Below are positions 12,111 to 22,081 of a DNA stretch of 64,000 bases, piece by piece; position 1 is the stretch's first letter, and each line of letters opens with the position of its first letter. The position numbers were made by a program, and so were the translations under genes. The DNA is taken from NCBI GenBank assembly GCA_007258455.2, contig VDFB02193867.1:566252661-566316660 (forward strand). Reading direction: 5' to 3'. The notes under the pieces were generated by a model. The model saw only the letters and a program-made list of their open reading frames with translations, searched no databases and was not told the origin of the DNA. The DNA is from Sequoia sempervirens. Lineage: Eukaryota > Streptophyta > Pinopsida > Cupressales > Cupressaceae.

Positions 12111-12841
12111 CTACCTAGATTTGTTTATCATTTTCATCATGCATTCAAATTCCGTAAAATCAATCTACCATCAGAGTTTTCGTCAAATCTTGCTATCATT
12201 GTTTCACAATTCTCCAAGTCTTGCCCTTCTCTCTGTCTCAGGCTTAGCAGGACTTCTTGAAGCTCAGATGGTGTAATAAAACCATCACCATCTTTATCGA
12301 AAACAAAAAATGCTTCTCTTAACCCTTCCTGCATGCTTTCTTCAGTTTCAGCTTCCTCCCACAGACTTTGGCAAAGTTTGCAAAAATCATTACAGCTCAT
12401 ATGCTCCTGTAAACCCATCATGATCTTCATATTGTCATCACAAAAGTAGTGAAGCCCAAGCATTTCCAGCAGACCTAGTACCTCCTCTGCACTTACGCTG
12501 CCATCTTTGTTACTGTCCAAGCCATGAAATATTCTAACAAGCTCTTGTGTTTGCAGTTTATGGTGGTTTTTGTCATTTTCAAAATTGCTGCCTCTCTCAT
12601 CATTCACAAAAACAAAAGGTGGGCGGTGGCCATCTGTCAGGACCTTTGAACCTTTTTCTTTGCTAAAGCCAAAAAGCTCTGTTTTTATCGTCTGGCTTGC
12701 ACAGAAACAAATACGAGCACAGTAGAATTGCAGAAGGCAAAATATGGCAGAAAGGGCAGTACTTTCTAAAAATATAGATATGAAAGAAACATGAAAGACT
12801 ACGGAGTTTCTGATGGTATCAAGCACCATCTCGAGGGCCAT
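12111..12841 (-). pseudogene. Calmodulin-like protein, copy A (frameshift in last EF-hand)
   Basis: Start ATG at 12841-12839 (MALEMVLDTI), the same site as in the other copies. The open frame upstream of it begins only with TTG and is probably leader. Order: hydrophobic N-terminal segment, linker, EF-hand loop DSNKDGSVSAEE, a degenerate second EF-hand, loop DKDGDGFITPSE, then the start of the last loop. One base is missing near 12165 (AA to A in the GRI codons), so the last loop reads DENSDGR and then leaves frame, stopping at 12137. It loses the loop's final Glu and the C-terminal helix. The ancestral stop is at 12113-12111. Two calcium sites could still fold, so a shortened product cannot be excluded, but decay is more likely. 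Confidence 0.8.
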
Positions 12842-12952
12842 CTGAAAAGGATTGAATTGAGTGAGAACAGCAAATTCTTGCAACCAAATGTAGAGATAAA
12901 AGGGTTGGGAGCTACTTGTGCTCTGCAGAATGGTGGTTAATGCAATGTACAA

Positions 12953-13260
12953 TTTCCTGTTATAAAGCTTTTTGATTGACTGTTAGAGTTTCCGTGAAGT
13001 AGGCCGGAAACACCCACTTGGTATCTACGTTTTATTTGTATTCATTGTTTATAGGAATGCACTTCGTATAAGAAAGGACTCAGAAGCTGCCGGGAAGTTC
13101 AGTAGATGCATTATTATCGCCTGCCTTTATCAAATTGTTGGGAAAGTTTTCCCGGGAATGTAGGAGGACGTTTGGAGGAAAGAACGACACAAGTTCAGAG
13201 AGAAATAAAAACAAAATAGCGATGAAGACGTTGGTCAAATTTGATGGCTGTCCGGTCACA
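12953..13260 (-). promoter_or_regulatory. Conserved upstream region of CML copy A
   Basis: The sequence upstream of the ATG is conserved among all four copies. On the minus strand it contains TCCTATAAACAATG (near 13040-13055), a possible TATA box present in A, C and D but altered in B, and TTGACC near 13238, a W-box core. The conservation may only reflect recent duplication. Confidence 0.4.
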
Positions 13261-13470
13261 ATTTTGCCGTAAAAACTCAGGGTTGTAGTTGCAATATGCA
13301 TATATCTTGTTTAAATATGCAGTCATACGCTTAATGGGCTGATAATTTTTAAAGAGATAATTTTGTAAAGCATTTTTAAATTATATAAAAATAATATATA
13401 ATATATGTATTTTATGTAAATATATTATTTATAAGATAGAAATGAGTGAAGTATCAAAAGATTTTTAAAG

Positions 13471-13595
13471 GGGTTGGGGTCCTAGTTCGGTTGGCTAAAC
13501 ATTCCCTATTGCAGGAGGTTGGTTATGAGGTCTTGTCTCCCTCACCCCCATGGAAGTGGTTGTGCTACCTGATTCTTGCAGTCTAATAAAAAAAA
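13471..13595 (+). mobile_element. tRNA-related (Au-like) SINE with poly(A) and 12-bp TSD
   Basis: A short retroposon flanked by direct repeats agatttttaaag (13459-13470 and 13596-13607). It contains an A-box-like ctagttcggttgg, then ggttggttatgaggtc, a degenerate B box, and ends with gcagtctaat plus a run of A. The layout and the cttgtctccctcaccc block recall plant Au SINEs; that family assignment is from memory. Transcription would be by RNA polymerase III and mobilisation by a LINE. Confidence 0.7.
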
Positions 13596-13670
13596 AGATT
13601 TTTAAAGATCTAAAAGGTATAAATCAATCAAAGAGATTTTTAAAGACCCACAAAAGTCAAACTTAAACAA

Positions 13671-13751
13671 AAATAAGTAAAAATGATATTTGGAAAGAAA
13701 TAATTAAAAATGATATTTGAAAAGAAATAAGTGAAAATGATATTTGAAAAG
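13671..13751. repeat. 27-bp tandem repeat, three copies
   Basis: Three adjacent 27-bp units starting at 13671, 13698 and 13725, consensus start aaataagtaaaaatgatatt. No function is apparent. Confidence 0.85.
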
Positions 13752-15222
13752 GATTGAGCTTATTAAGGGTCAAATTCAAGGCATTTGGGAACGTGTTATG
13801 GAAGCCACAATATTAAAAATCTTCATTGAAAATCCATAAGATGAGCTAATAATGTTGTGGACACCTTTTAATCATGGGATATTTGAAGCTTTGATGGTGA
13901 GAATTTATGCTTAACTATTATGTCATTCAATATTATAGAGTACAAATGTTGGTGATATACAATTTCAACATATAGTTTCAAATAGATGTAATGATTTCAA
14001 ATATAATAGCTATTGCCATTTAATTTTGTAGGATATAGTTTCATTTGGCTACAATTTTAGTGGTTACACGAATAGTAAGTTGCATAAGGAAGAATCAAGT
14101 CTGTTACAAATTTAGCGTGGTTGTCGATGATGGTGTACCTTTGGTTGATTCCTCTTATCCTATTTGTTATCATTGTTATCTCTTTGACCCCAAGTGATTT
14201 GATCCACATACTTTCATCTTTATATTCTATGAGACATGTTTTTTATGTAAATGTGCTTATTTGCTTATATCCCATGACACTTTCCTATTCTTAAATAATC
14301 TAATTTAGAATTTTTTATATTGATTAACTGTCCTCATCGTTGGGGGCATCTCACTGCCCTTTAGATGCATGTTCTTATAGGATTACATTTTCCTATCCTA
14401 TCTTATGATTTTTAGGTGATGTTACCCATGACACTTGCTTCATACTTATTGAGCTTTACATGATAGTATCTTTTAAATAACACTTTTTCTCTCCCCCTCC
14501 AATACATTTTATCATTTGCATGAAACCAATTGGAGGGGCATATACTAACATTTTTTTGATGTCTATGGTTACACTAATCAACCCATGGTTATGATAGCTT
14601 TTATGTTATCAAACATTATTTCATCATTTAAGCTCCTTCATAGCCATGCATTGCTTTTTGTTTTATAGGCTCTTTAGTAGCCATATTCTTTGCTTGAGGT
14701 CTTGCATAACCATTTCACTATTTTTGTTGGATACTCCATATATACATTTTACTCTTTTTTTGTTTGTGTGTTAACATTATTTGATAGTTGTTGTTGATGC
14801 TTACTTGATTTTTTTGTTGAATTTTACATAGAATTTTGTGATTGTATATACAAGACGAGGTATTAAATATAAGGAGTGCATGTGGAATCATAATTCATAT
14901 TCTTTGTAAGAGTGCATGTTATTTACTTTCATGTTAACTATTTTCTTATTTTAACATGTATTATTCATAGCAATTCATATGTAAGTTAAAAAGTGGAGGT
15001 GATATGTAATGGTGAAAAGTGTATACCTTGCCTTTTCTTGCTTTGCTTTAGACTTTTCTTTGACCCATATGTCATAATTGCAACAATTAGGATATAAGTG
15101 ACATGATCTTTGACAAATCTTCACTCTACATCTTAAAAATTTGAACACAATATATAATTTTACTATTCTATGTTTATAGATCGATTCCACAATTGCAAAT
15201 TTAAACTAAGTTCAAATTTATA
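13752..15222. other. AT-rich intergenic DNA, nothing recognised
   Basis: No coding frame of interest, RNA gene or complete mobile element is visible. Confidence 0.5.
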
Positions 15223-15232
15223 GTAAGCTCAA

Positions 15233-15338
15233 CTCTTTTTTTCTTTAGACTGCAAGAATCGGTTGGGTATCTGTTCCCCTATAAACTATAGTGTGCTTGG
15301 TAAACTTTTTTCACGTGACCCTCTAGTACTACAGGGCG
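15233..15338 (-). mobile_element. Second SINE-like retroposon, minus strand, 10-bp TSD
   Basis: Flanked by gtaagctcaa at 15223-15232 and 15339-15348. Read on the minus strand, its 3' end is gattcttgcagtctaaag plus an A-rich tail. The gattcttgcagtctaa part is identical to the tail of the SINE at 13471-13595, while the rest of the body differs. The shared tail with a different head suggests two families recognised by the same LINE machinery. Confidence 0.6.
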
Positions 15339-15891
15339 GTAAGCTCAAATCTTTAATTGTAAATTTGACCCTTAAATTCTTTTAAATAAAATTATAGATC
15401 CAATGTTAATTCCTTTTTAAATAATGTAAATTAAATTAGATCCAAAGAACATATTTAACATCATAAAGCATTAATAATAACCAATTAGACATTTACATTT
15501 ATAGTTTGCTTTAATTTACCTTCTATATTTAGAACATTTTTAATTTATAGAGTGACAATCTTATAAATATTAATGATCATTCTTTAAGTGAATAGTTATA
15601 ATAATAAATTGGTTATCTAGAAGATTTCTAATTTGTAGAGTGACAATCTTAATTATTAATTAGTTAAAATAATAAAATATAAAATTTATTAGTATTTAAA
15701 AAATGGTTTTAATAAGTTAACTATGGGTTTTTAAAAGATACAAACTCTTGTTAAAAAAAAATATTAAACAACAAAACAATAAAAATTCTATTGGCTTAAA
15801 ACTTTTTTTAAACAAGATTCGTAGATCCATCATCCAAACATGTTAAAACATGTTACTGCAAAGAATAATTAATTCTAACGATTTTATATTC

Positions 15892-16213
15892 CTTTACAAT
15901 AAAAATTACTTCACTCATTTATATCTTATAAATAATATATTTACTAAATTGCATATATTTATATTTTTTTTCATATAATTAAAAAATTACCTTTACAAAA
16001 TTATCTCTTTAAAAAAGGTTATTGTAATAAAAATTATCACCTCATTAAACATATGACTCCATATTTGAACAAGGTATATATTGCAACTACAACCATCGAT
16101 ATTTTCATGGTTGAAAATATAAAATAAAATAAATCTATCCTCAATACATTCTTAAAAGTTCTCGGTTATTTTTTACTTGCAAAAATGTGACCATACAGTT
16201 ATCAAATTTGACC
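15892..16213 (+). repeat. Orphan copy of the CML 5' flank (promoter only)
   Basis: Reverse-complement match to the outer 5' flank of copy C (30070-30320), with the same order of landmarks: ctttacaataaaaa, ttacttcactcat, atcttataaataatatat, the ttaccttt..aaaattatctc block, then tgtgaccatacag and atcaaatttgacc. It stops at 16213, where the copies continue toward the gene. No CML coding sequence follows. Confidence 0.75.
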
Positions 16214-19039
16214 AAGAACTCGCCAGTCTACAATCAAACACCAAACCTGTCTCACACTTTGAAAACCATTTTCATTTGTCGTTTAACCATTTTCAAATAC
16301 CGGGAAACTACTAAATGTTGGAAAGACCCATTGCTAGCCAATTCTCAAGATTTTTCAAAACCATTGTCATCCTTTTCTCCTAAATAGATCATTAAACACT
16401 ATCTGAGCCATGTTTTTCTACAACCAACCTAGAAACTCCCCCACTTATATGTTTATCCAATCCTTGAATATTCTCGCCCAATTCATCATCAGATGCATTG
16501 TTGCATGATATAGCTAGACTTCCTAGTATAGATTCGCTCGATTCCAGAAAAGTATAAAACAAGGCATTCATTTGCCTATTTTCAATCGAAGAAATCCAAG
16601 AAAACTTACATAGACATGCAGAAATTGCACAATTTTTTTTTTGAGAAATCCAAGTAAATATACAGAAATGCCAAAATTGAGAAAAATAATTTTTCTGATT
16701 CAGGGTTTGAGTATGCAACACAAAACAAAATTTTAGGATTTTTTTCCCAAAAACCTGTATTTCATATTGTTTCACGGTTTATTGTAATTACTTATTTCCA
16801 AAAAAGTTTCTCTTTCGATTGTATTTGAGTTTATCAAATGTAGAAACAAAACTTTTTTTTGATGAAAAATCTAAGAAAATATGCAGACATGTAAAATAGA
16901 GAGAAAAATAATTTTCCGATTCAGGGCTTTATTCTACAATGCAAAACAAAATTTTAGGAGTTTTATATTGTTTTTCCATAATCAACTTATTTCCAAAAGA
17001 TTTTCTAGATTGATTCATCATTTAATTCTAATAGGTTTTTAGCGTAGTTGAGTCAAGAAATGAAATCTAGTAAATACTCTACATGTTTCTCAAAGGAGAT
17101 GAAATGTGGCATATGGGGTGTGAACTATCTTTATATAGATTTAAATGATGAATGTATACGAAAAATAACACTCAGAAGCTAGATCATTATGCCACCTTCC
17201 TACCAAATCATACACCGAGTAAATGATGAATGTATACCAGAAGTGACTGGATATAGAAAACATGTCCAACAAACATATTTCATTGTTTATAAAAAAACAT
17301 ATCCAACAAAAGAATGTACCTATTTATATTATACAATGCATACATCTATATAGGTATATTTTAATACAACTGACTATGTATTGTTACAATTCATTGATGA
17401 TTTTTCTTTAATTCCCTTGAACCTCCTATAGGTGCGACTGAAAATCCAAAGCCCTTTGGGAATTCATAGGTGGGTGCAACTGAAAATCTAAGCCCAATTT
17501 CTGGGACAAATTGTTGTCTAAATTTGGGTCAAATGGGGGCGGAGCAGAACTCGAACTCTAGACATGCGTGATCACGGGATTTGAAAACTAGAGTGGAGTT
17601 TCTAATAAATTTATCCATGTATGATAAATTGTGTTTGTAGCTAAATCCAATGCTATTACGAGGATTATTTTCTTCACCATCTTTGACCACCCTTTTAAGT
17701 ATTCCATGGCAATGAATCCCCACACACATAGCATCACAAACAACGAACAAAACTAGAGAAAGGACATGGTGAAAACAAAAATGAATAGAAATATAATTTT
17801 AAAATAAACAAATTTGAAATATTCACATCAGCACGTTGATTTACCAGTTAACTAACATTTGTTACCTATTAGCAATTAATTGTACTAACTTTTTCAGTCA
17901 AGAAGTCATTCTCTAGTAGGGGCAGATCTGATCTAGGCGACTTTTGATGTGCTTATACACTCTTTCATGGGAGGCGACCTAACCCAGACTAATGGCTATT
18001 TAGGAGACTATTGTTGAATGTTGCATGCTTCAACTACACCATTGTGAGAAATTAGGAAAAATGATTGTCTTATATTGTAAGCATTAATTTATTTTATGGA
18101 TGTAAGCATTGATTTGTCAATAAAGTGAAACTATGTATTCAAGAGATTGTTCAAGTAATAGTTTTTTGTGGTGTGAGGGTTTAATTTCAATTTCCAATTT
18201 ACCATACAATTTTGTCTCTTTGAATTCTAGGCAGCAAGACCTTTCAATGCATTGTTAGGACTTTCGACCATCTATAAAAGGACATATAGGGAGTGCATTG
18301 CAAATCATTAGAGGCTCATTGGAATGCGGTAAATAATCAAATTTAAAGGATAATTCACCTGTACAAAGAATCTGCATCTTGGCAAGAGAAATTGAAACAA
18401 CAAATTGTTGTATCCACTAAATGTACTTGTTGTTTTGAATCTTATTGATTTAGTAGATGAGAAATTGTCATTACCAATTGATTTTTCCCCACCATAGGCT
18501 TTTCCAAGATAATCCAGTATTTGAGTTTAAACTTGTGATATTTTATTCTACATTTATTTTGTATTACACAATATTTCCTTACTCTAGATTGTCAATTGAT
18601 TAATCAAGTAGCACAGTATTAAAATTTTAGTTATTTCATAATTTCAATATGTCATGAAGCCTTTTTTGAACCAAAATTTCAAATCAATGAATCTACCCTT
18701 CAAAATCCATTGATAAATAGAAGCCCCTATGGTGTCCCAAACTGTCTCATAGGCTTTCTCTACTCTGCAAGGTTTTATACCTCATTGACACAAAGCCATT
18801 TGCATTGATCAAGTATCAAGCGCTCTTTCAGTTTCAAATCTGAGAACAATCTGAATACTATATAATTCTTATTATAGCTTTAGATTTTTGTTCTATTTTT
18901 TGTTGTAGCTAGTCTATCGACGTCTCCCTTGAACCCTCTATGAGTGCAAGTGCTAGTTTAAATATTGAATAAATGTGATTACAAAGAACAAGAACTACCA
19001 ACAAATAGCTGAAAGGAACAAAAACTTACAACCCATAAA
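16214..19039. other. Intergenic DNA with a diverged local duplication, no gene recognised
   Basis: Two related stretches near 16640-16750 and 16850-16975 share gattcaggg and caaaacaaaattttagga. A minus frame at 16392-16775 overlaps the first and resembles no family I know. Near 17430 and 17470 the phrase tgcgactgaaaatc/tgcaactgaaaatc repeats. Otherwise nothing is visible. Confidence 0.4.
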
Positions 19040-19493
19040 TACCACACAGCCACAAGAAAAACTTTGACCAACTTCTTCACCGCTATTTTGTTTTTATTTC
19101 TCTCTCAACTTGTGTCGTTCTTTCCTCCGAACGTCCTCCTAAATTCCCAACTCCTCCTAAATTCCCAACTCCTAAGAAAGTCAAAAACGGGAATTTTTTT
19201 CCCAATAACCAAAAAGTTAAGGGCAGGCGAAAATAATGCATCTACCGACCTTCCCCGCACCTTCTCAATCCTTTCTTCTAAATAAACAATGAATACAATT
19301 AAAACACAGATACCAAGTGGGTGTTTCTGGTCTACTTCACGGAAACTCCCAAACAGTCAATCAAAAGACTTTATAACAAGAACTTGTGATTGTATTAACC
19401 ACCATTCTGTAGAGCACGAGGAGCTCCCAATCCTTTTATCTGTGCATTTGTTTGCAACAATTTGCGGTTCGCACTCAATTCAATCCTTTACAA

Positions 19494-20240
19494 ATGGCCC
19501 TCGAGATGGTGCTTGATATCATCAGAAACTCTGTAGTTTTTCATGTTTCTTTTCTTTCTATATTTTTAGAAAGTACTGCCCTTTCTGCCATATTTTGCCT
19601 TCTGCAATTCTACTGTGCTCGTCTTTGTTTTTGTGCAAGCCAGACGATAAAAACAGAATTTTTTGGCTTTAGCAAAGAAAAAGATTCAGAGATCCTCACA
19701 GATGGCCACCACCCACCTTCTGTTTTTGTGAATGATGAGAGGGGCAGCGATTCCGAAAATGACAAAATCCACCATAAATTGCAAACACAGGAGCTTGTTA
19801 GAATATTTCATGCCTTGGACAGCAACAAAGATGGCAGTGTAAGTGCAGAGGAGGTACTAGGTCTGCTGGAAATGCTTGGGCTTCAGTACTTTTGTGATGA
19901 TAATATGAAGATCATGATGGGTTTACAGGAGCATATGAGTTGTAATGATTTTTGCAAACTTTGCCAGAGTCTGTGGGAGGAAGCTGAATCTGAAGAAAGC
20001 ATGCGGGAAGGGTCCCCTGAAGGAGAGTTAAGAGAAGCATTCTCTGTTTTCGATAAAGATGGTGATGGTTTTATCACACCATCTGAGCTTCAAGAAGTCC
20101 TGCTAAGCCTGAGACAGAGAGAAGGGCAAAACTTGGAGAATTGTGAAACAATGATAGCAAGATTTGACAAAAACTCTGATGGTAGAATTGATTTTACGGA
20201 ATTTGAATGTATGATGAAAATAATAAACAGATCTAAGTAG
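19494..20240 (+). CDS. Calmodulin-like calcium-binding protein, copy B (intact)
   Basis: 248 residues from ATG at 19494 (MALEMVLDII); the frame extends upstream only to a TTG. Intronless. A hydrophobic segment (about residues 14-47) could anchor it in a membrane. A charged linker follows, then EF loops DSNKDGSVSAEE, DKDGDGFITPSE and DKNSDGRIDFTE (about residues 109-120, 187-198 and 225-236), all with acidic or Asn ligands at positions 1, 3 and 5, Gly at 6 and Glu at 12. The second EF-hand of a four-hand CML is replaced by a loop-less stretch with CNDFCKLC. Plant CMLs relay calcium signals to partner proteins, and this layout resembles CMLs with a hydrophobic N-terminus. Upstream, TTGACC (19064) is a W-box core, and the TATA-like site of the other copies reads ctaaataaacaatg here. 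Of four copies only this one is unbroken, so it is the likely functional gene. Confidence 0.88.
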   Translation: MALEMVLDIIRNSVVFHVSFLSIFLESTALSAIFCLLQFYCARLCFCASQTIKTEFFGFSKEKDSEILTDGHHPPSVFVNDERGSDSENDKIHHKLQTQELVRIFHALDSNKDGSVSAEEVLGLLEMLGLQYFCDDNMKIMMGLQEHMSCNDFCKLCQSLWEEAESEESMREGSPEGELREAFSVFDKDGDGFITPSELQEVLLSLRQREGQNLENCETMIARFDKNSDGRIDFTEFECMMKIINRSK

Positions 20241-20253
20241 ATTTTTGTAAATT

Positions 20254-20500
20254 AGGATTGGAACTCCCAATACTCTGTTCAAAGTTTTGTAACTGTATAT
20301 TGAAAAATTGAATATATTCTAAATCACTTTCAAAGTTTAGCTATATTATCTCTATATTTGAAATCTAAACTCCCAATACTCTTTTGAAGGTTTTGGAACT
20401 GAAAAGAAACTGAATAAATTCCAAATACTTTTAAAAATATAGATATATGATCTCCATATTTGGGATTAAACTCCCAATACTCTGCTCAAAGTTTTATTGT
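20254..20500 (+). repeat. Three degenerate ~100-bp repeats just 3' of the CML gene
   Basis: The motif actcccaatactct followed by aaagtttt or aaggtttt recurs at 20261, 20367 and 20468, about 101-106 bp apart, with atctccatattt/atctctatattt between. Copies C and D have three units too, copy A two. They lie where the 3' UTR and polyadenylation region would be. Confidence 0.7.
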
Positions 20501-21016
20501 ATGTTGAAAAAATTGAATATAGAACAAATCATTATGAAAGAATCAAAATTACATATGATCTCTATATTGTAAATAGTTGGCTTTCTCTCATAATCCCAAA
20601 TTTAATAGGTTCAGTATCTTATTTTAGGTGTACAGTCTGTAAGCAGCTAACTGCTCATATATCAGTGTTTGACTCATTTGGCGAGGGAATGATAAATACA
20701 GCAATATCACTAAAAAATTTTGAAGCAATGTACATGAGGTCCTGACCTCTCTTGATTTGTTGCCATTTAAGCTCTTTTTCAATAAAGAATAGAGAGATTG
20801 CTTAGAGTTTTATACCATATCTCACAAATAGTGAGAGACTTGAAAGTTTCAGTGGTAAACCAATAGAACTGATCAATTCTTGGGATCACCCGGAAAAATG
20901 GTCATTACTAATAATGATAGGGAATTACATTTTAGCAATATGGAATCTTATCCTAGGATAGGCAGATTGTCCTTCTAAAGAAACCCACTTTCGATATTTG
21001 ATATGTCTCTCATAAG

Positions 21017-21202
21017 CATAGTTGTCGGGAAATACAGGGTACTGGTACTGGTAGGGGGATGGGGACGCCAATCAAATTAAGGTGCGTGAATTAAATGAAT
21101 AAAGAGATGGCTATTTTATATGGAAATGATTCACCACAAATTTTAGATACAGGGACTGATATATTGTCTCTGTTCCCAAAATGGAGTTTCCTGCCAACTA
21201 TA
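21017..21202. mobile_element. hAT-like MITE (186 bp) in copy B
   Basis: Present only in copy B; copies A and D read straight through as tctctcataa plus flank. It is flanked by ctcataag (21009-21016) and ctcataaa (21203-21210), an 8-bp duplication with one mismatch, as hAT elements make. The ends CATAGTTGTCGGGAAA and TTTCCTGCCAACTATA are inverted and match at most positions. No coding capacity. Confidence 0.65.
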
Positions 21203-22081
21203 CTCATAAATCATAAATGGAAGTGATGGGCATTTTTCCAGAAAGCCCAGCTAAAACTACAAATAAATTGCAATGATCATGTTAGGGGTATAAACTAAAG
21301 TCAGAAAAAAATTCTTAATTGAGTTGGATGGATAATCATAATGAAGATTACTGATAATCTTTGACATATAATTAGGATAAGGCAATATTTGTCCCTAAGT
21401 TTTCTGTTTTGGCCTCCACTGAATAATCAGCTAAGCTCTTGCCTTTTCTTTAATGGAATCACTTGGGTTGTTACAAATTATAATATGTTGAATATTTGTA
21501 CATTTTTATTTCCTAATAATAATTCATAAAAATTATCGTGAAATTAAATCTGACCTAACCATATCTCCTAAAATTTAAACCTTACTAAATAATGTAGCAT
21601 ACCTAACAAGCTTGGCCCCTTCAATAGATCGCGTATTCCCAGCATAGAAATTTTAATTTCTGATTTTGAAAGAGAACAATGGAAAGCATTGTATTTATAA
21701 TTGTAATCGAGAGGTTTATTTCAATATGAAATTATAATAATTTTGCAGGGGATGACTGTTTTAATTTAGATTTCAACAGCAAAATTGAACTTGTGTATCA
21801 TTTTATAGTGTCCGAATCTCCTCAACTTAACCTACAACTCTGCTAGCCTTACATTCCTCATTTTCTTGTTTGGACTGTCGAAGGCATCGATATACTTCTC
21901 TTTGCATCCGATAATTGGGAAAAAGCGCAAGGAAAAAGTCTCGACATATAAATTTAGTCTGATTGTATGGAAAAATGGCAGTTGATTAGGAGAATTAGTT
22001 TAGATACATATTTGTCCCACATCTATGCAGGGTAGATCAAAGGGAAGAGAGGGTGGATAGAAAAGGGAAGGAAGCCGAATT

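Larger units (their letters stand above)
10264..13452 (-). repeat. CML segmental duplication, copy A
   Basis: This is the reverse complement of about 19040-22080. Shared landmarks are the tttccctttactccgtcc stretch near 10290, the 3' flank (10560-12110), the CML coding region, and the 5' flank to 13452 (including aaaataatatataatatat near 13387). The 10624-10875 open frame is only part of this non-coding flank. Copy A lacks the hAT-like MITE of copy B and the retroposon and LTR of copy D, so it serves as an empty-site reference. Confidence 0.85.
19040..22081 (+). repeat. CML segmental duplication, copy B
   Basis: Plus-strand copy containing the only intact CML gene. Its 5' flank is shorter than in A, C and D, being cut near 19040. 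Its 3' flank runs to 22081, where segment E1 begins. Relative to the other copies it has a deletion of about 15 bp near 19280 and a 186-bp MITE at 21017. Confidence 0.85.

Noticed and set aside
12842..12952. N-terminal extension of the CML protein
   Set aside because: It would need a TTG start; the first ATG (MALEM) is conserved in all copies.
16392..16775. 127-codon minus frame as a protein gene
   Set aside because: Overlaps a diverged local duplication and matches no family; chance frame is the better explanation.
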